Source: Bacteriovoracaceae bacterium
GTDB lineage: Bacteria > Bdellovibrionota > UBA1018
Assembly: GCA_023250795.1 (NCBI GenBank)
Contig: JAHFAB010000050.1
Span: forward strand, 1-9,359
Length of the DNA stretch: 9,359 bases
Reading direction: 5' to 3'
The notes beneath the pieces are model-generated. The model worked only from the letters and a program-made list of their open reading frames with translations, did not search any database and had not been told where the DNA came from. Position 1 is the stretch's first letter, and every line of letters starts with the position of its first letter. This document shows positions 5,781 to 9,359 of the stretch, one piece after another. Made by a program: the position numbers and the translations under genes.

Positions 5781-6629
5781 CTAACCTCCCTGTTGCCCTA
5801 AAAGATTGAGGGCACTCTTAATCGTCGTGTTTGCCTGTCCTAAGACGGCAATACCCGACTGCATTAAAATTTGATTTTTAGTCAATTCAGTTGTTTCTTC
5901 TGCAATGTCTGCGTCTCGAATTCGACTATTGGCTGAAGCCATGTTTTCTTTGCTGATCATGATATTGTTGATGACCGATTGAAGCCTGTTTTGCATGGCT
6001 CCAAACTCAGATCGAATGGATGTGGTGGAAGAAATAGCTTTGTCCAGAGCTGAAAGGCAGTTTTGTGCACTGACTTTGTCAGCGACACTGGCGAGATTAA
6101 TGCCTAAAGAAATGACGTTGATATCAGCAGCGCTCGAATCAAAGAGTTTGACTCGATCAATGCTCGGATTATTTCCTGTGCCGATTTGTACTTCAAAAGC
6201 TGAGCCAGTACCGTTGAGGAGTGAGACTCCATTGTATTGTGTGCTTTGTGCGATTCGGTCAATTTCTTCTAAGAGTTGCTGAAACTCTGTATCTAAAAAT
6301 TTTCTTTCATTAGATCCAATCGTATCTGAGGAGGCTTGGACTCCCAGTTCACGCATTCGTATGAGAATATTAGAAACTTCTGCAAGTGCACCTTCTGCGA
6401 CTTGGACTACTGAGATCCCATCTTGCGCGTTTCTTTCGGCTTGGCCGAGTCCGCGTTGTTGGGCCCTGATACTTTCTGATATGGCCAGTCCAGCGGCATC
6501 ATCACCTGCATGATTGATTCTTGATCCAGAGCTCAATCTTTCGAGAGTTCTGTCTAAAGACCCGCGAGTGTTGCGCAGGTTTCGCTGAGCAATGAGAGCG
6601 GGGACATTTGTGTTAATGCGCAAGCCCAT
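5781..6629 (-). CDS. Flagellin 3 (filament subunit, short D0-D1 type, divergent paralogue)
   Basis: A 282-aa flagellin, clearly related to but more distant than the flagellin 1/2 pair. The N-terminal domain has NVPALIAQRNL, SSGSRINHAGDDAAG and SIRAQQRGLGQAERN. The middle is short (residues ~145-190, LFDSSAADINV). The C-terminal domain has LQSVINN, ANSRIRDADIAEETTEL and GIAVLGQANTTIKSALNLL. GGAGG lies six bases before the ATG. It is the only one of the three with a convincing sigma-28 promoter (6735-6761), which gives a ~100-nt leader. That leader lacks the GGA hairpin pair; the nearest pair is in the large inverted repeat just upstream of the promoter. The different leader suggests different timing or level from the other two. 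Confidence 0.96.
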   Translation of the reverse strand: MGLRINTNVPALIAQRNLRNTRGSLDRTLERLSSGSRINHAGDDAAGLAISESIRAQQRGLGQAERNAQDGISVVQVAEGALAEVSNILIRMRELGVQASSDTIGSNERKFLDTEFQQLLEEIDRIAQSTQYNGVSLLNGTGSAFEVQIGTGNNPSIDRVKLFDSSAADINVISLGINLASVADKVSAQNCLSALDKAISSTTSIRSEFGAMQNRLQSVINNIMISKENMASANSRIRDADIAEETTELTKNQILMQSGIAVLGQANTTIKSALNLLGQQGG

Positions 6630-6653
6630 ACCCTTCCTCCATGAAGGTTAAAC

Positions 6654-6672
6654 ATTGCCAATCATTGGCAAT
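6654..6672 (-). promoter_or_regulatory. Palindrome in the flagellin 3 leader
   Basis: ATTGCCAAT-C-ATTGGCAAT is a perfect 9-bp inverted repeat around one base, 24 bases before the ATG. In mRNA it would form ATTGCC/GGCAAT with a seven-base loop near the ribosome site. As DNA it could be an operator, but it lies ~55 bp downstream of the predicted start of transcription, so an RNA role is more likely. Confidence 0.45.
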
Positions 6673-6734
6673 ATGGGTTAGCCAGGTTTCACCAAATCCT
6701 CATGATCTGGATCTGCTGACTACTTCTAAGTCAC

Positions 6735-6761
6735 TCATCGGCTGTGTCGCGGAGGACTTGA
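6735..6761 (-). promoter_or_regulatory. Sigma-28 (FliA) promoter of flagellin 3
   Basis: On the minus strand TCAAGTCC (6761-6754), 11 bp, then GCCGATGA (6742-6735). The consensus is TAAAGTTT-N11-GCCGATAA, so the -10 part matches at 7/8, the -35 part at 5/8, and the spacing is exact. The -35 element is the inner part of the left arm of the large inverted repeat. Transcription should start near 6728. Confidence 0.65.
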
Positions 6762-6905
6762 GTCTTTTTTGGTTTTCTTAGAAATACCTCATCATTAAGT
6801 ACGCAGCACTCGTCCCTGAGTCATCGCATAGCATCCTGCTATGCTCTTTTAGCGTACTTAATGATGAGGTATTTCTAAGAAAACCAAAAAAGACTCAAGT
6901 CCTCC
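6751..6905. repeat. Giant inverted repeat 1: perfect 54-bp arms around a 47-nt two-hairpin core
   Basis: Bases 6751-6804 and 6852-6905 are exact reverse complements over 54 bp. The 47-nt core (6805-6851) holds GCATAGCA/TGCTATGC (6826-6844; loop GGA on the minus strand) and ACTC/GAGT (6808-6821; loop AGGGAC on the minus strand). In minus-strand RNA it would be a rod-like hairpin presenting two GGA loops. The arms share no sequence with the second repeat, but the core does. Perfect arms without G-U pairs suggest recent duplication, inversion or gene conversion at the DNA level. Confidence 0.9.
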
Positions 6906-6921
6906 CGACAGGGCGGTGACG

Positions 6922-7065
6922 CGTTATATAGGGATTATTAGCTACTTAGATAGAAAACTTATTTTTCGCTAAAGGCGTTTTCCAGGATGGAAAACGCAAT
7001 GCTCAAGGATGAGTGCTGCGAAAAATAAGTTTTCTATTTCAGTAGCTAATAATCCCTATATAACG
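6922..7065. repeat. Giant inverted repeat 2: 48-bp arms around a homologous core in opposite orientation
   Basis: Bases 6922-6969 and 7018-7065 are reverse complements at 46 of 48 positions, the mismatches lying near 6947-6949. The 48-nt core (6970-7017) holds GCGTTTTCC/GGAAAACGC (6975-6997; loop AGGAT on the plus strand) and TGCTCA/TGAGTG (7000-7015; loop AGGA on the plus strand, with two G-U pairs). Its reverse complement aligns with the core of repeat 1: both begin AGCACTC, keep TCC in both loops and end TTTA. It starts directly after the stop codon of the small minus-strand gene, so it could also end that transcript. Confidence 0.9.
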
Positions 7066-7362
7066 TTATGCGGCTTGGGCGTAATCTTCTTCGTCCGCGC
7101 TCCAAAGCTCATAGAGCGTTTTGCCAGATTCAGTGCGGATCCACTTGGAGGCATGATCAGGAGGGTCCTGTCCCAGGCACTTAAGAGCAAAGGCGTGGAC
7201 TGTGAGAGTCTCTATCCCCATTTGTACCTTATATTCATTATTGGGTAGTTTGATTATTTTGCAGTTTTTGCTTGGATCACTGACAAAAAAAAGCGTTTGA
7301 CCTGTTTTTAAACTGTCCTGATTGACTAAGTGGGTTAAATCAAATTTTTTCTTTTTTGACAC
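7066..7362 (-). CDS. Small RAMA-like (DUF4357-like) protein under sigma-28 control
   Basis: A 98-aa soluble protein with a lysine-rich start (KKKK). Residues ~8-88 resemble the RAMA domain seen next to restriction-methylation enzymes: LTHLVNQDSLKTGQTL at the front (RAMA: LI..G.L..G..L), a central hydrophobic stretch (KVQMGIETLTVHAFALKCLG), and DHASKWIRTESGKTLYEL at the end (RAMA: GW..W...DG..L..L). This assignment is by pattern only. No methylase or nuclease is nearby; instead the gene has a near-perfect sigma-28 promoter and precedes the flagellins, so a flagellar role is more likely. The start is GTG, with AGAGGAG ten bases upstream. The stop codon touches inverted repeat 2. Product function is unknown. 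Confidence 0.75.
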   Translation of the reverse strand: MSKKKKFDLTHLVNQDSLKTGQTLFFVSDPSKNCKIIKLPNNEYKVQMGIETLTVHAFALKCLGQDPPDHASKWIRTESGKTLYELWSADEEDYAQAA

Positions 7363-7399
7363 GCAATGGTTCTCCTCTAGATTAGTTTTGCTAAATTTC

Positions 7400-7426
7400 T
7401 TATCGGCAGCTTTTACCCAGTTTTTA
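7400..7426 (-). promoter_or_regulatory. Sigma-28 (FliA) promoter of the small RAMA-like gene
   Basis: On the minus strand TAAAAACT (7426-7419), 11 bp, then GCCGATAA (7407-7400). The -10 octamer is identical to the sigma-28 consensus, the spacing is exact, and the TAAA of the -35 part is kept. Transcription should start near 7393, about 30 bases before the GTG. Confidence 0.75.
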
Positions 7427-7454
7427 AAATTTAATTTTAGGTTACACTTAAACT

Positions 7455-8351
7455 ATGGAATTAATAAAAGACACGGCTCGTCGTTTCGAATCTATTTCTG
7501 GCCTAAAGCATCAAAATGAATTATTAGCGCTTTTGAACGAAGGCTTTAGGGTTCCTATGAGTTCCCAGTTTTATGATGATTTTCCTGTTTGGGATGAAAA
7601 ACACGGATTGGAGATGATACGTGTTGGGGCTTATGAGGAACACAGACTGGTTTCTTCGGCCTCGATTAGAAAAGCATATTTGAAAGCACCTTCTAGTCCC
7701 ACCGGTGTATTACCGATTGGAATATTAGGTTGTGTTGCAACTGACCAAAAACACCGAGGGGGTGGTCTTGCCAGCCAATGCGTGTCATTGGCTCTAGAGT
7801 GGGCGGAGCAAAGAAACCAGTCTGCTGTTTTTCTCTGGGGTTCTGAGCACTCGTTTTATCATAGGTTTGGATTTGAACTCTATGGCGAACAGATCAGAGT
7901 TCCACTGGCGTGCCTGTCTGGGCAAGTCTCTTCTTCCGATCAAAAACTAGGTTGTGGATGGACCTCTGGGCTTATGAAACTTTTGAAAAAAAGGCAAGGG
8001 GGGCTCGTTCTTAGTTCTTCAGATGAGAAATGGGTTTCTGCTCATAAAAATACACAGTGGTATTGGTTAGGAAGTGCAGAAGAACCTTTAGCATATGCGG
8101 CCGTTGGGAGAGGGATTGATTTGATTGGGATGATACACGAATGGGGTGGAGAAAAAGAAAGTGCAAAAACTCTATTAGGGATGCTTCAACTCATGAAGCC
8201 AAACCTGGAGCTTCTGGGAAACCGCGAATTATTTAACCACTATGGAATCCAATACACTCAAAGTACTTCTGAGTTCTTATGTCTTGCGAAAATTACGGAT
8301 AGAACGTTGAACCCAGCCTCTTTGTGGTTTTGGGGTCTGGACGGGGCCTAA
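7455..8351 (+). CDS. GNAT-family acetyltransferase-like protein (Eis-like N-terminal layout)
   Basis: A 298-aa protein. Residues ~10-150 form a GNAT fold that binds acetyl-CoA: motif A is ILGCVATDQKHRGGGLAS (90-107) with the pyrophosphate-binding RGGGLA, and FYHRFGFELYGE (134-145) is the usual motif-B Tyr/Gly-Phe segment. The remaining ~150 residues form a second part (YAAVGRGIDLIGMIHEW, 213-230) that may be a degenerate second GNAT domain, as in Eis-like proteins, which are longer (~400 aa). The substrate is unknown. The Shine-Dalgarno before the ATG is weak (TTAGG). The promoter region is shared with the divergent small gene. It ends one base before the stop codon of convergent infA. Confidence 0.8.
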   Translation: MELIKDTARRFESISGLKHQNELLALLNEGFRVPMSSQFYDDFPVWDEKHGLEMIRVGAYEEHRLVSSASIRKAYLKAPSSPTGVLPIGILGCVATDQKHRGGGLASQCVSLALEWAEQRNQSAVFLWGSEHSFYHRFGFELYGEQIRVPLACLSGQVSSSDQKLGCGWTSGLMKLLKKRQGGLVLSSSDEKWVSAHKNTQWYWLGSAEEPLAYAAVGRGIDLIGMIHEWGGEKESAKTLLGMLQLMKPNLELLGNRELFNHYGIQYTQSTSEFLCLAKITDRTLNPASLWFWGLDGA

Positions 8352-8352
8352 T

Positions 8353-8574
8353 TCACACCTTTTGCCGGTGAGTGATAATCCCATGGCTCGGATCATAGGG
8401 AGACACGCCAACAGTGACTTTGTCTCCCACAATGATCCTAATTTTGAATCGTTTCATTTTTCCAGATAATCTTGCCAACACGGTTACCCCGTTATCGAGA
8501 AGGACTTTGTAGTTTCCGCCCCCGGTTGCATCTGAAACTTTTCCTTCCAATTGAACAAGATCGTCTCTAGACAA
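8353..8574 (-). CDS. infA: Translation initiation factor IF-1
   Basis: A 73-aa single OB-fold protein that binds the A site of the 30S subunit during initiation. It matches the family end to end: DDLVQLEGKV, the middle DNGVTVLARLSGKMKRFKIRI and GDKVTVGVSPYDPSHGIITHR correspond to the IF-1 signature (E. coli: SGKMRKNYIRI, GDKVTVELTPYDLSKGRI). The length is normal. The start must be TTG at 8574, because no ATG or GTG lies in frame nearby and the family begins just here; AGAGGG lies nine bases upstream. The gene starts 18 bases after the RRM gene and is probably its operon partner. A TTG start and weak Shine-Dalgarno may keep the level low. Confidence 0.95.
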   Translation of the reverse strand: MSRDDLVQLEGKVSDATGGGNYKVLLDNGVTVLARLSGKMKRFKIRIIVGDKVTVGVSPYDPSHGIITHRQKV

Positions 8575-8592
8575 ATGATTAAACCCTCTTTA

Positions 8593-8979
8593 TTAATAAC
8601 GACCGCGTCCACCACCACCACCGCCGCCACCAAAGCCACCGCGTCCGCCGCCGCCACCACCGCCGCGTCCACCACGTCCGCCGCCGCCACCACCGAAGCC
8701 ACCGCCACCACCGCCGCGATTTTCTCGGGGGGTCATGGGTCTTGCTTCAGAGACTGTTATGGCACGGCCTTCATAGTCTGTACCATTTAATTTTGAAATT
8801 GAATCAGCAGCTTCTTGATCTGAAGACATTTCTACAAATCCAAAGCCCTTGCTTCTTCCAGTGTCACGATCTGTGATCACTTTTGCAGACTCGACTGTGC
8901 CTGCTTGTGAAAAAAGATCCATCAATGCTGCATCATTTGCAGAGAATGGAAGATTACCTACGTATAGTTTTTTACCCAT
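8593..8979 (-). CDS. Glycine-rich RRM RNA-binding protein
   Basis: A 128-aa protein with one RNA recognition motif (residues ~3-80): RNP2 is LYVGNL (5-10) and RNP1 is KGFGFVEM (44-51), with the aromatic residues that stack on RNA bases. The tail (~88-128) is almost all Gly with RGG/GRGG repeats. This layout is that of the cold-induced Rbp proteins of cyanobacteria and other bacteria and of plant GRPs. The likely role is an RNA chaperone or mRNA-binding protein in the cytoplasm. A strong AAGGAGGT precedes the ATG. The gene shares a transcript with infA, which fits a role in translation. The glycine tract is a simple repeat and may vary in length between strains. Confidence 0.94.
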   Translation of the reverse strand: MGKKLYVGNLPFSANDAALMDLFSQAGTVESAKVITDRDTGRSKGFGFVEMSSDQEAADSISKLNGTDYEGRAITVSEARPMTPRENRGGGGGGFGGGGGGRGGRGGGGGGGRGGFGGGGGGGGRGRY

Positions 8980-9002
8980 GATACCTCCTTAAGGCTAGGG
9001 GC

Positions 9003-9044
9003 CGCTAAAGAGGTTAGGAGCCCAATGCTCTAATCTTCTAACGC
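9003..9044 (-). promoter_or_regulatory. Possible folded 5' leader of the RRM gene
   Basis: CGC(9003-9005)/GCG and GGAGC/GCTC segments around a CCAAT loop (9021-9025) form an imperfect stem with mismatches. It lies 24 bases before the Shine-Dalgarno. Cold-shock mRNAs often have folded leaders; here this is only a suggestion. A TTTCAA-N18-TATAGG promoter-like pair lies further upstream at about 9065-9095. Confidence 0.25.
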
Positions 9045-9159
9045 GGACAAATTACAGAATATCCCTATAGCATAAAAGAAAGCTCGATTGAAATGGTTTT
9101 TTCTCACATTCTTTATCTTGTCATTCTGGTGTTACTCAGCTAGTTTTCACGAAATATAA

Positions 9160-9234
9160 CGGGGCGTAGCGCAGCCTGGCTAGCGCACTTGCATGGGGTG
9201 CAAGGGGTCGTGGGTTCGAATCCCGCCGCCCCGA
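9160..9234 (+). tRNA. tRNA-Pro(GGG)
   Basis: A complete cloverleaf: acceptor stem CGGGGCG (9160-9166) pairs with CGCCCCG (9227-9233), A9234 is the discriminator, the D-loop has CCTGGCTAGCG, the anticodon stem is CTTGC/GCAAG with loop ATGGGGT (anticodon GGG, reads CCC), and the T-arm has GGGTTCGAATCCC. CCA is not encoded and must be added. The sequence closely resembles bacterial proline tRNAs. Confidence 0.96.
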
Positions 9235-9342
9235 AATTTCCCCCCAAATCGGCGGAATCGCCGCGTTAGTGGCCTGCGAAAATATAAAGTTTGATTTTTT
9301 GTTTTTCTTACTTTGTCTGGCGAAGTAAAGGAGGGCACTTGT

Positions 9343-9359
9343 GTGCCAAAAAACATAGA
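9343..9359 (+). CDS. Possible start of a gene cut off by the window edge
   Basis: A strong Shine-Dalgarno AAAGGAGGG (9327-9335) is followed after seven bases by GTG, then CCA AAA AAC ATA, open to the end (MPKNI...). TTG at 9339 (another open frame) is an alternative start; GTG at 9341 hits a stop at once. Only five codons are visible, so no function can be given. Confidence 0.35.

Larger units (their letters stand above)
6630..7065 (-). other. Non-coding region upstream of flagellin 3
   Basis: This 436-bp stretch has no credible gene. From left to right it holds the flagellin 3 leader with a palindrome (6654-6672), the sigma-28 promoter (6735-6761), the first giant inverted repeat (6751-6905), a 16-bp GC-rich spacer (6906-6921) and the second giant inverted repeat (6922-7065). 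The second repeat ends exactly at the base next to the stop codon of the small gene at 7066-7362. Confidence 0.85.

Noticed and set aside
6751..6905. Assembly or amplification chimera producing the perfect palindrome
   Set aside because: Not fully excluded, but the core matches that of the second repeat and the flagellin leaders, and the second repeat has mismatched arms, which a simple chimera would not explain.
6751..7065. CRISPR array or integron attC sites
   Set aside because: There are only two palindromic units with different arms, no direct repeat-spacer pattern, no attC core sites, and no cas or integrase gene.
7009..7248. 79-aa plus-strand ORF starting in inverted repeat 2
   Set aside because: It is antisense to the small RAMA-like gene, which has a promoter and ribosome site, and has no recognisable features.
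8551..8790. Plus-strand Thr/Ala-rich ORF and minus-strand Ala/Val-rich ORF over the glycine tract
   Set aside because: They are shadows of the GGN repeat codons of the RRM protein in other frames.
9250..9263. CGGCG-GAAT-CGCCG hairpin after tRNA-Pro as a terminator
   Set aside because: No T run follows within 30 bases; the stem is only five bp.
9285..9292. TAAAGTTT, an exact sigma-28 -35 octamer after the tRNA
   Set aside because: No GCCGATAA-like -10 follows at 11 bp (TTTCTTAC is there), so it is likely chance in an A/T-rich stretch.

Overview
The window looks chromosomal and comes from a motile Gram-negative bacterium, most likely a Bdellovibrio-like lineage (Bdellovibrionota, formerly Deltaproteobacteria). 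This is an inference from protein style: three tandem short flagellins (277-282 aa, no variable outer domain), a CheY-type regulator with a proline-rich linker and a helical C-terminal tail of a kind common in deltaproteobacterial lineages, and a glycine-rich RRM protein next to IF-1. No database search was possible.

Layout. 1-519 (+): 3' part of a biotin-protein ligase gene. 510-1430 (-): receiver-domain protein, overlapping it tail to tail. About 1508-1675 (+): a structured RNA that I read as 6S RNA, followed at once by an uncharacterised 206-aa protein gene (1691-2311, +). 2240-3148 (-): RmlD-like extended SDR protein without the usual catalytic Thr and Tyr; its 3' end overlaps the previous gene by 72 bp. 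3278-6629 (-): three flagellin genes, each behind its own long non-coding leader (341, 488 and 436 bp). 7066-7362 (-): small RAMA-like protein gene behind an excellent sigma-28 promoter. 7455-8351 (+): GNAT acetyltransferase-like gene. 8979-8353 (-): RRM RNA-binding protein and infA, probably one operon. 9160-9234 (+): tRNA-Pro(GGG). At the right edge there is a strong Shine-Dalgarno and the first codons of a possible gene.

The most unusual part is the non-coding DNA around the flagellin genes. Two giant inverted repeats lie side by side at 6751-6905 (54-bp arms, perfect) and 6922-7065 (48-bp arms, two mismatches). Their arms are unrelated to each other, but their 47-48-nt central loops are homologous and lie in opposite orientation. 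Each loop carries two small hairpins with GGA in the loop. The stem sequences differ between the copies while pairing and the GGA loops are kept. The same pair of GGA hairpins, without long arms, sits 38 and 40 nt upstream of the start codons of the other two flagellin genes. AGGAU-type hairpin loops close to the ribosome binding site are what the translational repressor CsrA/RsmA binds, and flagellin is a known CsrA target in Bacillus. I therefore propose a post-transcriptional flagellin control circuit with mRNA targets and one or two decoy or switch elements nearby. A DNA-level role (inversion, cruciform or fold-back element) is the main alternative.

Sigma-28 (FliA) promoters with exact 11-bp spacing precede flagellin 3 and the small RAMA-like gene, which links that small gene to the flagellar regulon.
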